DNA from: Pseudohalioglobus lutimaris
Lineage (GTDB): Bacteria > Pseudomonadota > Gammaproteobacteria > Pseudomonadales > Halieaceae
Assembly: GCF_002866825.1 (NCBI RefSeq)
Contig: NZ_PKUS01000012.1
Coordinates: 1-64,000, forward strand
Reading direction: 5' to 3'
Length of the DNA stretch: 64,000 bases
Shown here: one piece after another, positions 1 through 7,630 of the stretch
Numbering within the stretch: position 1 is the stretch's first letter
Layout of the letters: the number at the start of each line of letters is the position of its first letter
Translations under genes and position numbers: made by a program
The notes under the pieces: generated by a model
Database searches by the model: none
Told to the model about the DNA's origin: nothing
Seen by the model: only the letters and a program-made list of their open reading frames with translations

Positions 1-50
1 TTGAGTCAAACTGCTCTTAACTGAATGTCCGCCGTGCCGGGGTAAAACCA

Positions 51-218
51 CGGCTTGAGGCGAGGATCGACGCAAAGATGGAGCGGCGTTTCGCGCAGAT
101 TGACGCCCGCTTCGCTGAAATGGAAGTCCGCTTCGCCCGCATCAATGTGCTGCTGGGGGTTATCCTGGTCGCTGTGGTAATCCCGGTGCTGCAAACCCTG
201 TTTAACTGGTTATCCTGA
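51..218 (+). pseudogene. Truncated DUF1640-like coiled-coil gene remnant
   Basis: Reading from 51 gives about 55 codons to a TGA at 216-218 that closely match the C-terminal half of the intact gene at 1302-1730. Both have an ERRFAQ(I/V)DARF coiled-coil segment, then VRFARIN and a closing membrane segment ending IPVLQTL. No N-terminal half is present. The frame has a TAA at 18-20, there is no usable start before an internal ATG at 78, and the codons from 21 to 50 do not resemble the paralogue. I read it as a 5'-truncated duplicate. The window starts here, so any detached N-terminal piece further left cannot be seen. Confidence 0.7.
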
Positions 219-309
219 GCCAGCTTTGCTGTCTCCAGCCCGGGCGGGTCTATACGGATGTTGGCTTGTTTATGCCAGAATGGGCTCTGACTATACGGAG
301 TGATTCATC

Positions 310-1155
310 ATGGCCAATGAACAACAACACGAGTACTGGAATGGCGAGGCGGGCGCTCGCTGGGCCGCCGAAGACGAGACCATGGCCACGCTGCTGCGGC
401 CGGTTGCGCAGGATCTACTGGCACACCTGCAGCCTGAGCCTGGCAGTTACGCTGTCGACATAGGTTGCGGCGGGGGTAGCCAGAGCGTGCTGCTGGCGGA
501 GTCTATCGGTGCGGGCGGCGAGGTGCTGGGTGTGGATATTTCCGCGCCTATGCTGGAAATTGCCCGGGGCAGGGACTTACCCGCAAATGCTGCGGCGCTG
601 TCGTTTCTGGAGACCGATGCCGCCACGTATGCCTTTGACCCCGGCAGTGTAGACCTGCTTTTCTCTCGCTTTGGCGTTATGTTTTTCGACGACCCTGTTG
701 CTGCGTTCAGCAATATGCGCTATGCACTGAAAGACGATGGCCGCCTGGGCTTCTGCTGCTGGCAGGCCATGAAGGATAACCAGTGGACGTTGCTGCCCGT
801 ACAGGCGGCGCTGCGCCACATTGCGCCGCCAGAGTCTCCAGACCCGCATGCCCCCGGGCCCTTCGCGTTAGCAGATCCCCAGCGGCTCGAGTCGATACTC
901 GCTGCCAGCGGCTTTGGTGATATCGTTATCGCCCCTCATGCGGTGAATATGAATTTTGGCAGCGGTGGCGGCCTGCGTGAAACGGTTGCGGAGTTGATGG
1001 CTGTGGGCCCGGTTTCGCGCCTGCTGGTGGACCAGCCAGCGGAAACCATAGCCCGAGTGGTCGATGAGGGTGCCCAGGTCATGGAGCCTTTTTATACCGA
1101 TGGCAAACTCAAGCTTGCCGGTGCGGTGTGGTTTGTTACGGCGAATGCGGCTTAG
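310..1155 (+). CDS. Class I SAM-dependent methyltransferase
   Basis: A 281-residue Rossmann-fold methyltransferase of the UbiE/COQ5-like type. The SAM-binding motif I is seen as VDIGCGGGSQ at residues 49-58, followed by the acidic motif II (GVDISAPML) and a motif-III-like stretch near LLFSRFGVMFFDDPVAAFSN. The start is supported by CGGAG at 296-300, nine bases before the ATG. There is no signal peptide, so it is cytoplasmic. The substrate cannot be read from the sequence. Both flanks carry copies of a DUF1640-like coiled-coil gene, one broken and one intact, which says nothing clear about function. Confidence 0.85.
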   Translation: MANEQQHEYWNGEAGARWAAEDETMATLLRPVAQDLLAHLQPEPGSYAVDIGCGGGSQSVLLAESIGAGGEVLGVDISAPMLEIARGRDLPANAAALSFLETDAATYAFDPGSVDLLFSRFGVMFFDDPVAAFSNMRYALKDDGRLGFCCWQAMKDNQWTLLPVQAALRHIAPPESPDPHAPGPFALADPQRLESILAASGFGDIVIAPHAVNMNFGSGGGLRETVAELMAVGPVSRLLVDQPAETIARVVDEGAQVMEPFYTDGKLKLAGAVWFVTANAA

Positions 1156-1301
1156 CCTGGGTCGCAGTAGCTTTGGTCCTGACGCGGTATGGTATGGGCA
1201 GCGGTTTGATATGCGCCGTCAGTTGTCATGCTGGTGGGTTTTGATGTTCTCGTTGTTGTAGCGCTCGTGTAGGCTGGTCAAAAAGTGACCGGGAGCGTAG
1301 C

Positions 1302-1730
1302 ATGGCAGCCATAGCATTTGATCCGTTGGAGTATGCCCGCGCGTTGGAGTCTTCCGGGGTTTCGCGAGAGCAGGCGGAGGTACATGCCAAGGCCATGACG
1401 CAAGTCTTTGTTCACAATATGGATGCCCTGGTCACCAGGGACTACCTCGATACGCGCTTTACGGAATTCGAAACGCGGATAGAGGCGAAAATGGAGCGGC
1501 GCTTTGCTCAGGTCGATGCTCGTTTTGGCGAAATGGATGCCAAGATGGACCGACGCTTCGCTGAAGCAGATGCCAGCATAAAGCAACGCTTTGCTGAAGC
1601 AGGTGCCAGGCTAGAGCAACGCTTCGCTGAGGTAGACGTTCGCTTCGCCCGCATCAATGTCATGCTCGGTGTTATCCTGGTGGCCGTGGCGATCCCAGTG
1701 CTGCAAACCCTGCTTGTCTGGGTGTCCTGA
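1302..1730 (+). CDS. DUF1640/CCDC90-like coiled-coil protein with C-terminal membrane anchor
   Basis: A 142-residue protein. The N-terminal part (residues 1-50, FDPLEYARALESSGVSREQAE...) resembles DUF1640/CCDC90 proteins. Residues 55-118 form a coiled coil of 11-residue units rich in RFAE and A/R/E/D. Residues 119-141 are a hydrophobic segment, so this is a tail-anchored architecture with the coil facing the cytoplasm (inference). Its function is not known. The coil is encoded by three 33-base tandem units at 1551-1649. A shortened relative lies at 51-218, which suggests local duplication. Confidence 0.75.
   Translation: MAAIAFDPLEYARALESSGVSREQAEVHAKAMTQVFVHNMDALVTRDYLDTRFTEFETRIEAKMERRFAQVDARFGEMDAKMDRRFAEADASIKQRFAEAGARLEQRFAEVDVRFARINVMLGVILVAVAIPVLQTLLVWVS
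1551..1649 (+). repeat. Three tandem 33-bp units inside coiled-coil gene
   Basis: Units 1551-1583, 1584-1616 and 1617-1649 each begin CGACGCTTCGCTGA or a near variant and encode an 11-residue coil repeat (FAEADASIKQR, FAEAGARLEQR, FAEVDVRFARI). Units are imperfect copies. An in-frame 33-bp repeat can gain or lose units and so change coil length without shifting the frame. Confidence 0.75.
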
Positions 1731-1808
1731 GCTGGTTTCATTGGTCAGTGTCCAAGTAACAGCACACGGTCCGGGCGGCGGTCTTCTCGAGTCGGGAGAA
1801 GGGGGCCA

Positions 1809-2435
1809 TTAACGTTGGTTTCTTCGCCACTCCCAGGGTGGCGTGGGGTTTTCTTCTTGCCATAGTCCCCGGTCATCCAGCCTGGCGCTGAACTCGGCAA
1901 AGGCCAGCGGCATGTTGAACGTCGCGTAGTCCCGGTACCACCAGGCGTAGCCGCCTTCTACCAACTGCAGGTTCACGCTTTCCCCGTCCGCATAGACTAT
2001 GGCAACCAGCCTGCCGTAGCGGTCCTCGTCACGTTCCTTTATTGATAGCGCTTTGTTCGCAACTAGATCCTGCAGCGCCTGTTTTGCGGCTCCGCCGAAA
2101 GGCTGGTCGGATTCGGGGGTGTCTATCCCGTAAAGCCGCACTTTGTAGGTTTTGCCTTCCAGAGATACGCGCAGGGTGTCGCCGTCACTCACGCTCAGCA
2201 ACTCAACGGGCTTGATGCTGGCGTTGTCCAGCCAAATGATAAGCGCGATCAGCAGCAGCGCACCAACCAAAAATGTCATTTCCCGCTTGCGGCCACCGGG
2301 TCGCTGCGAACGGCTCTGCCCTTGGGGTCGGTAGTAGCGCGTTTTATGCGCCGTGGGCTTTCCGGGCCTGCGAAGTCGACGCGGGCGGGCAAGCCTGTGC
2401 GGGTGGTTCGGGCTGACGTCGTGGAGGTTTGCCAT
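1809..2435 (-). CDS. Membrane-anchored thermonuclease-like (SNase) protein
   Basis: The staphylococcal-nuclease fold is clear. The sequence runs VSDGDTLRV, then YKVRLYGIDTPESDQPFG and, later, DRYGRLVAIV, giving the Arg/Asp/Glu/Arg active-site set seen in SNase proteins. A hydrophobic helix (about residues 54-70) precedes the domain, so the catalytic part should lie outside the inner membrane. The start is uncertain. The frame opens at 2435 with 52 basic, Pro/Arg-rich residues, while an internal ATG at 2279 places the hydrophobic helix at the N-terminus, as in most family members. I see no strong ribosome site for either. The gene is divergent from the SOS-box HNH gene. Confidence 0.8.
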   Translation of the reverse strand: MANLHDVSPNHPHRLARPRRLRRPGKPTAHKTRYYRPQGQSRSQRPGGRKREMTFLVGALLLIALIIWLDNASIKPVELLSVSDGDTLRVSLEGKTYKVRLYGIDTPESDQPFGGAAKQALQDLVANKALSIKERDEDRYGRLVAIVYADGESVNLQLVEGGYAWWYRDYATFNMPLAFAEFSARLDDRGLWQEENPTPPWEWRRNQR

Positions 2436-2519
2436 GGCGGTATTGTCGCATGGTCGCGCAGCAGGTGGCTGAATTTGATAGCACGCCGGGCTTCGGGGAG
2501 GGACCAGGGCGCGCTACTA

Positions 2520-2539
2520 TACTGTATAAATAAACAGTA
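2520..2539. promoter_or_regulatory. LexA (SOS) box before the HNH gene
   Basis: The sequence TACTGTATAAATAAACAGTA matches the gammaproteobacterial LexA consensus (TACTG-TATATATATA-CAGTA) at 18 of 20 positions, including the invariant CTGT-N8-ACAG core. It overlaps -10-like elements (TATACT 2518-2523, TATAAA 2525-2530) and ends 12 bases before the ATG at 2552, with AAAGGCG as ribosome site. LexA bound here would block transcription of the HNH gene. It also lies in the spacer shared with the nuclease gene read leftward from 2435. Confidence 0.88.
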
Positions 2540-2551
2540 AAGGCGATTGTT

Positions 2552-4069
2552 ATGGGTATGCCAGCGGTAGCAAGCGATTGGGGCCATGAGCTGAACGGGG
2601 CGCAGTTGGGGCAGGCTATCACCCTGCTATCGGCGCAGATTAATGCGGCGAATCATCGTCTGCTGCGGATGATCGCCGAGTTTGACCGCTGTGGCGGCTG
2701 GCGCACAGAGGAGGCAATGCGTTCGTGTGCCCATTGGCTTGCAGCCAACTGCGGCATTGCGCTGGGCGCAGCGCGGGAGAAGGTGCGTGTGGCAAGGCAG
2801 CTGGTGGGGCTGCCAGAAATAAATGAGGCCTTCTCCGAGGGCGGCATCTCTTATTCCAAAGTGCGCGCAATCACCCGCGTGGCCACGCCTGAGAACGAGG
2901 GCTTTATGGTTCACCTGGCGGAGCAGAACAGCGCGGGTCACCTGGAGAAGCTGGTGTCAAAGTACCAACCGGTGCCAGAGCCGGGCATGGCGGGTTTACT
3001 GGGCGATGAGCAGGGTGAAGTGAGGGCCGCCAAGGCATCAGCTGGAGCGGTAGAGCACGGCACTGCGCCGGAGCTGGACGTCGAAGCAGCGCGTGAACTG
3101 GCGCGCGAGCTGTATTGGTTTCAGGACAAGGATGGCATGTGGGTTATTCACGCCAGGCTGACGCCGGAGCAGGGGCAGCTGGTAATGAAGGCCTTGCAGG
3201 CGGTGGCCCGGCCGCTGGAAGAGGAGCGTCAGGAAGAGTGGAAGGCAAAGCAGAAGGCACGCATGCAAGAGGTCGCGCGCAAGATTCTGCGTCGTGAGCA
3301 GGGTACTGGCGAAGACGTTTCCGCGGAAACGTCACCTGCGTGTGCACAACCGGGTGTTTCTGCGGGGGCATCGGGAGTGGGTGCCGGTTGCCACCCGGAT
3401 GCTGCGAGTGCGGGGTCAGGTTCTGGGAGGGGTGCTGTCGAGGAGCTGCCGAGTCACCTTGCCTATGCGCGGGCGGAGGAAAAAATCTCCGCGGAGACGT
3501 TTTCACAGCACATGAACCAGGTGCGAGCCGACGCACTGGTGGCCATGGTAGAACACTTTCTTGCTTCCGACCCCAACTACCGCGGCTTGCAGGGGCTGAA
3601 AGGGTCAGAGCGCTGTCAGGTGGTTATGCATGTGGACATAAACACCCTGCGTGAGCAGCGGTCGGGTGTGTGTTGCACCCATGGTCGGGCCCACTTCGAG
3701 GATAAGCCGTGGCTGTCTCCGGACACCGCGCGGCGGCTGAGCTGCGACGCATCGCTGGTCACCGTGCTAGAAGATGATGCGGGCAATGTGCTGAACGTGG
3801 GTCGAAAGTCGCGTATCGTGCCATCGCCTATTCGTCGTGCGCTGCGCGAACGGGACGGGGTGTGCCAGTATCCCGGCTGTCATGAGTCAGAGCATGTAGA
3901 TGCTCATCATATCCAGCATTGGGCGGACGGAGGGGAAACCAGTCTGGAAAATCTGGTTACCCTGTGTCGCTTCCACCACCGGCAGTTGCATCGCGGGTGC
4001 TTCGACATTCGGCTGAACGGCGTCTCCGCGGAGATTTTTTATTCGGCGAAGGGTAAGGGTAGTGGATAG
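2552..4069 (+). CDS. DUF222 / 13E12-type HNH endonuclease family protein
   Basis: A 505-residue protein with an N-terminal helical DUF222 region (about 15-400) and a C-terminal HNH nuclease domain (about 438-483). The HNH domain has the pattern CQYPGC, DAHHIQHWADGG, NLVTLCRFHHRQLH, so zinc cysteines and the catalytic His pair are in place. Families of this kind occur in many copies in actinobacteria (13E12 repeats) and in some gammaproteobacteria. Their cellular job is not settled, though DNA cleavage is expected. An SOS box sits directly upstream. Residues 225-330 look like low-conservation filler and carry two of three palindromic inserts, read as VSAETS and ISAETF. The third is in the tail at residue 491. 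Confidence 0.85.
   Translation: MGMPAVASDWGHELNGAQLGQAITLLSAQINAANHRLLRMIAEFDRCGGWRTEEAMRSCAHWLAANCGIALGAAREKVRVARQLVGLPEINEAFSEGGISYSKVRAITRVATPENEGFMVHLAEQNSAGHLEKLVSKYQPVPEPGMAGLLGDEQGEVRAAKASAGAVEHGTAPELDVEAARELARELYWFQDKDGMWVIHARLTPEQGQLVMKALQAVARPLEEERQEEWKAKQKARMQEVARKILRREQGTGEDVSAETSPACAQPGVSAGASGVGAGCHPDAASAGSGSGRGAVEELPSHLAYARAEEKISAETFSQHMNQVRADALVAMVEHFLASDPNYRGLQGLKGSERCQVVMHVDINTLREQRSGVCCTHGRAHFEDKPWLSPDTARRLSCDASLVTVLEDDAGNVLNVGRKSRIVPSPIRRALRERDGVCQYPGCHESEHVDAHHIQHWADGGETSLENLVTLCRFHHRQLHRGCFDIRLNGVSAEIFYSAKGKGSG
3314..3333. repeat. Palindrome copy 1 inside the HNH gene
   Basis: GACGTTTCCGCGGAAACGTC is a perfect 20-bp palindrome centred on CCGCGG. It is read in frame as D-V-S-A-E-T-S. 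It lies in the poorly conserved linker of the DUF222 protein. Confidence 0.85.
3481..3502. repeat. Palindrome copy 2 inside the HNH gene
   Basis: A 22-bp palindrome with two mismatched pairs around the core TCTCCGCGGAGA (3486-3497). Read in the same frame as copy 1, it gives I-S-A-E-T-F. Bases 3482-3499 are the exact reverse complement of 4021-4038. Confidence 0.85.
4021..4038. repeat. Palindrome copy 3 inside the HNH gene
   Basis: CGTCTCCGCGGAGATTTT is the exact reverse complement of bases 3482-3499. Again the same codon phase is used (V-S-A-E-I-F, residues 491-496), here in the C-terminal tail after the HNH domain. Confidence 0.85.
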
Positions 4070-4161
4070 CAACGCCACCAAGCTGAATGGGTCAGCTGCT
4101 GTTTTCCTCGCGCCTGTTTGCCAATCATTGCTATGATCGAAGCCCGGAGTATGGATGCCCC

Positions 4162-4968
4162 ATGATAGATCTTCATTGCCATATGCTGCCGGCCATTGAT
4201 GACGGCGCCAAAGACCTCGAGACGTCACTGCAAATGGCGGAGATCGCAGTGGAAGACGGCATTTCGATTACCGTGTGTACACCGCATATCTATCCCGGCG
4301 TGTTTCCCAACACCCTTGCAGGCATTCGGCGTGCAGCCTGGGATCTGCAGTGTGAATTGTTAGATGCCGGGATTCCTCTGCAGCTCACTTATGGAGCAGA
4401 CATCCAGGTGGTGCCTGACCTGGTGCAGGGTCTGCAGGATAAAACCCTGCCCTCGTTGCACGGCAGCCGCTATTTTCTCTTTGAGCCGCCCCACCATGTG
4501 GCCACGCCTATTCTGGCTGACTTGCTTTATAACGTGCTCCTGGCGGGCTATATCCCCGTCATCACCCATCCCGAACGGCTGAGTTATATCGAGGCGGACT
4601 ACGACCTATTCGTCAACGCCGCTCGCCAGGGAGCCTGGTTACAGCTTACCGGGGGGAGTCTGCTGGGTGCGTTTGGTTCGCGGGCACAGCGCGCGGCGGA
4701 GCGTTTTCTGGCAGATGGAGTAACACACGTTCTGGCATCTGACGGACACAACCTCGACGGGCGTGCACCCGTGCTGGCCGAGGCGCGCGATGCGGCGGCG
4801 GCAATTGTTGGTGAGGAAGAAGCCTGGCGAATGGTGCTGGACCGGCCGCATGCGGTAGTGAGTAATGCGGAGCCAGATAGTGTGCCGCTGCCTGTGGGTT
4901 TAGTGGGCGGTATACGCAGGCGCAAGCGCGTAAAAAAAAGCTGGCCGGCTCGACTGTTCAATCGCTGA
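4162..4968 (+). CDS. PHP-type tyrosine-protein phosphatase of capsule/EPS loci (CpsB/YwqE family)
   Basis: A 268-residue metal-dependent PHP phosphatase. Family members dephosphorylate the bacterial tyrosine kinase that controls capsule or exopolysaccharide polymerisation. Visible metal-site motifs are DLHCHMLPAIDDG at residues 3-15, CTPHIYPG, ITHPER and LASDGHN. The tail is strongly basic (RRRKRVKKSWPARLF). The frame is open from 4087, but the ATG at 4162 puts the first metal motif at the N-terminus as usual and has GGAG at 4146-4149. The WecA-type transferase, galE and a GDP-fucose synthase remnant nearby fit a polysaccharide locus. No tyrosine kinase or polymerase gene is in view. Confidence 0.87.
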   Translation: MIDLHCHMLPAIDDGAKDLETSLQMAEIAVEDGISITVCTPHIYPGVFPNTLAGIRRAAWDLQCELLDAGIPLQLTYGADIQVVPDLVQGLQDKTLPSLHGSRYFLFEPPHHVATPILADLLYNVLLAGYIPVITHPERLSYIEADYDLFVNAARQGAWLQLTGGSLLGAFGSRAQRAAERFLADGVTHVLASDGHNLDGRAPVLAEARDAAAAIVGEEEAWRMVLDRPHAVVSNAEPDSVPLPVGLVGGIRRRKRVKKSWPARLFNR

Positions 4969-5017
4969 AACCGGGTACTCACGTAATCGCTTTATCCAGG
5001 GCTCTCTGCCGCGGCTA

Positions 5018-5983
5018 TCATTTGCTGATGCGTTGCACCGATTCGGCTGTTCTCACCCAGGGCTGGCCGCCCGCCCAGGGCATGCCCTGCTGCACATCGG
5101 CGGGCAGTTTCTTGAGCGCGCGATCCGCCTGCGACAGCGTGTTATAAGGCCCCAGTAACAGCAAATACTCCTTTTTCACTCCGCGCACGGTCGGCACAAT
5201 ATGCGCTTGCGTTTTTGCGCTACCCAGCTTTGCATCTGCATAGCGGGTAAGTGATTCGGGGTCAGCTGACTTCAGCAACTGTATCACCAGGTTCCTGCGC
5301 GGCAGGGTGGCAATCCACTGTTTCTGCTTTGCGGGCTTGGCGGCGAGCGTGGGCTGTGCACTGGGCCGGGGTTCGGCCCTGGGTTCAGGCCTGGGTTTGG
5401 GCACAGGCTTGGCCTGCGAAATGGGAGCTGGCCGGGCTATGGTCGCAGCTTCTGGCACAACCTGCGGCTGCGGCTTGGCAACGGCGACCACTGCCGGCGC
5501 GGCGGGTTTTACCGGTGCGCTTGGGGCTTTAACCGGCGCAGGTGCGATATCAGCAGGTGTTTTTGCCACAGAAGCCACCGGCATATTCGCAGTTTGTGGC
5601 TGTTTTATAAATGCCTGCGCGACTTCCTCGCGGGTGGCGCGGCCGTCCTGTTCCATCATCATCAGGTTCGCAGCGGCGGTTTGTGAGCCGTTCTGTGCTG
5701 CCATGATGTACCACTTCACCGCCTCGGCGTCGTTCTGCTCTACGCCGTTGCCCAGGCGGTATATCTGACCCAGGTTGAGTTGTGCAGTGGCGTTGCCCTG
5801 GTCAGCAAGCTGCGCCCAGATGCCAATGGCCTTGGCAACGTTGCCTTGTTCAAAGGCATCGTAGCCGTCTTCCAGGGTGAAGTTGGGGGTGTTGTTGGGA
5901 GAGTTATTGGTCCAGCCAGGCAACGCACCGGTTAGCATCAGCGCAGTGGTGAGCAGCGCTGCGGCCAGCGGCCGGGTGCTCAC
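5018..5983 (-). CDS. Secreted SEL1-repeat and SPOR-domain protein
   Basis: A 321-residue exported protein. A signal peptide (about 1-25) is followed by SEL1-like tetratricopeptide repeats (about 38-110: GYDAFEQGNVAKAIGIWAQL, then AQLNLGQIYRLGNGVEQN). Next comes a long Ala/Pro/Lys-rich linker (about 135-225) and a C-terminal SPOR-like domain (about 228-310: YLLLLGPYNTLSQADRALKKL). SPOR domains bind denuded septal peptidoglycan, so a periplasmic cell-wall role is likely. The start is GTG, overlapping the stop of the upstream glycosyltransferase by four bases (GTGA), which indicates translational coupling. Confidence 0.8.
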   Translation of the reverse strand: MSTRPLAAALLTTALMLTGALPGWTNNSPNNTPNFTLEDGYDAFEQGNVAKAIGIWAQLADQGNATAQLNLGQIYRLGNGVEQNDAEAVKWYIMAAQNGSQTAAANLMMMEQDGRATREEVAQAFIKQPQTANMPVASVAKTPADIAPAPVKAPSAPVKPAAPAVVAVAKPQPQVVPEAATIARPAPISQAKPVPKPRPEPRAEPRPSAQPTLAAKPAKQKQWIATLPRRNLVIQLLKSADPESLTRYADAKLGSAKTQAHIVPTVRGVKKEYLLLLGPYNTLSQADRALKKLPADVQQGMPWAGGQPWVRTAESVQRISK

Positions 5984-7026
5984 GCGCCGTCGGTCAGGCG
6001 GCCAAGTAGTCCCTGCATGTGTTCAGCTACCTGTTCCCGTTTGAGTACAAACACGCTGTGGGCAAGGAACAACAGGGAGTAGGTGGCCAGGCTCAGGTAC
6101 TCTGGAACGTTTTGCAGCAGAAGGCCAGTCAACGCGCAAGCGCCGGCGTACAGGGCCATAACATGCAGGGTCTGACGGCGATTAAGGCCCATGTCCTGAA
6201 GCGTATGGTGCAGGTGGCCGCGGTCTGCCTCCATCAGCGGACGGCGCTCCTGCAAGCGGCGCAGCATGGTGGAAAGCATGTCCATAAGCGGTACGGTGAC
6301 CAGCCACAGCGCGGTAACCGGCAGAATCACAGCGTTCTCTCCCTGGGAGAAGTACACCAGGGAACTGGTGACCAGGAACCCCAGCGTCACACTGCCGCCG
6401 TCGCCAAGAAACATTTTTGGCAGCAGCGCATTATTCGGACCCAGGTTGAAAACCAGGAATACCGCCAGGGGAATCAGCATCAGTAATAAGAAGTTGGCGT
6501 GCGGGTGGCCGCTGTATACGGCCAGCAGGTAAAGCACCAACAAGGGTAGTGCAACGGTAGTGGCAGCCAGGCCGTCTATGCCGTCGATCATGTTGTAAGC
6601 ATTGGAAAGGCCTGCAACAGCCAGTCCGGTAAGCGGCACAGCGAGGAACAGCAGGGGTATGTCGCCCATGGCCAGCAAGTCGCCGACGTTGTAGAGAGTT
6701 ATGCCGCCGTATGTCGCCAGCGCCAACCCCGCGCAATACTGTATGCCAAGGCGCAACCAGGGGTTGATGTGCTGTATGTCGTCGAACACGCCGACCAGGA
6801 AAACACCAACAGCAATGGCCAGCATGCCGTTGCTGTAGGGAGCTGTGCCGGTAGCGAATGTGCAAATCAAAATGGTGAGGAAGATGAAAATGCCGCCGGT
6901 GAGCGGCGTCGGTGCGCTGTGGAGCTTGCGTGCGTCTGGCAGGTCTACTAGCCCAGCCCTGACGCCAAGGCCAACGCTTAAGCGCGCCATCGCGAATGCA
7001 ACAATAACCACGGCAGTGAACAGCAT
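5980..7026 (-). CDS. WecA/MraY-type undecaprenyl-phosphate sugar-1-phosphate transferase
   Basis: A 348-residue polytopic membrane enzyme (about 11 hydrophobic segments) that would start lipid-linked glycan synthesis by moving a sugar-1-phosphate from a UDP-sugar onto undecaprenyl phosphate. Family motifs are present: FDDIQHINPWLRLG on a cytoplasmic loop, NAYNMIDGIDGLA, FLGDGGSVTLGF, and the terminal histidine motif HLHHTLQDMG that favours a WecA-like over an MraY-like enzyme. UDP-GlcNAc is the usual substrate but WbpL-like use of other sugars is possible. It forms an operon with the downstream SEL1/SPOR gene. Confidence 0.87.
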   Translation of the reverse strand: MLFTAVVIVAFAMARLSVGLGVRAGLVDLPDARKLHSAPTPLTGGIFIFLTILICTFATGTAPYSNGMLAIAVGVFLVGVFDDIQHINPWLRLGIQYCAGLALATYGGITLYNVGDLLAMGDIPLLFLAVPLTGLAVAGLSNAYNMIDGIDGLAATTVALPLLVLYLLAVYSGHPHANFLLLMLIPLAVFLVFNLGPNNALLPKMFLGDGGSVTLGFLVTSSLVYFSQGENAVILPVTALWLVTVPLMDMLSTMLRRLQERRPLMEADRGHLHHTLQDMGLNRRQTLHVMALYAGACALTGLLLQNVPEYLSLATYSLLFLAHSVFVLKREQVAEHMQGLLGRLTDGA

Positions 7027-7126
7027 TCCAGTCGTCTACTCTTTTGGTTTGCCTGAAGCGGGAAATCCTGCTACCAGTGCTTCTGGCGTATTAACACGCC
7101 GTGCTGGCCGTGTCCCGTTATAGAGG

Positions 7127-7132
7127 ATTATA
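7127..7132 (-). promoter_or_regulatory. Possible -10 element for the WecA-type gene
   Basis: Read on the minus strand this is a perfect TATAAT about 100 bases before the start at 7026. The -35 position 17 bases upstream (ATCGAC) is poor, so the promoter is only a candidate. A second weaker TATAAC lies slightly downstream. Confidence 0.35.
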
Positions 7133-7249
7133 CGTAGTGAACACGGCAGGTCGATAAAGGTGGCGCCCAAATTTGCAGAAATGTTCACAATTTAGAGTAA
7201 AAACGGTAGTTTTTTGCCTTTTTTTGGCAAGTTTAGTCCCTGATGTAGA

Positions 7250-7405
7250 CTATTTCCCGACTTCAACCGCATTTTGAATGTACCAATGGTACGCGTTCTC
7301 CAGGCCGCTGCGCAGGTCAAAGAGTGGCGTCCAGCCGAGGCTCGCCAGTTTGCTGCTGTCCATCAGTTTGCGCGGGGCGCCGTCTGGTTTTGCTGGAATT
7401 GCACT
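7250..7405 (-). pseudogene. C-terminal remnant of GDP-L-fucose synthase
   Basis: Read leftward from about 7405, the sequence encodes [20 protein letters not shown], then an [10 protein letters not shown]-type ending and TAG at 7250-7252. This is the recognisable C-terminus of GDP-L-fucose synthase (WcaG/Fcl), whose family ends in KPDGTPRKLLD...LGW...GL..TY.W. There is an in-frame TAG just upstream (near 7419) and no Rossmann domain, so only the last 50 or so codons survive. It points to loss of a fucose-nucleotide gene from this polysaccharide locus. Confidence 0.72.
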
Positions 7406-7630
7406 ATGCTCGCGCTAGCCTGAAAGAACGGCTTTCAACTTTCTTTCCTACCACTTTACATCAATGTTAGTGAAGCAGGCGGGTTTATACTGAAGACTTT
7501 ATTCAAGGCCGCGCCATGGTAGCTGTAATCCAGAATATTGATTGCGTTGCTTGTAGGGCCTTGGTGTATGTTGAAGAATAGAAGGAGGTATTTCCCGGGT
7601 GTGACTTTGGCCGCACCTTGAATTGGACGA
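7406..7630. other. AT-richer spacer without a supported gene
   Basis: Together with 7027-7249 this spacer surrounds the fucose synthase remnant, making about 600 bases without an intact gene. It is visibly richer in A/T than its neighbours. Short open frames exist on both strands but none has a ribosome site or a protein pattern I recognise. It may hold the promoter for the J-domain gene at 7631. I cannot place one confidently. Confidence 0.5.

Noticed and set aside
1064-1261. Plus-strand open frame overlapping the methyltransferase end
   Set aside because: A frame shadow of the methyltransferase running into the spacer. No start signal and no recognisable protein.
7211-7233. T-rich TTGCC-T7-GGCAA symmetry as a terminator
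   Set aside because: The stem is only five bases, and no gene ends close by on the strand that would be terminated except the pseudogene remnant.
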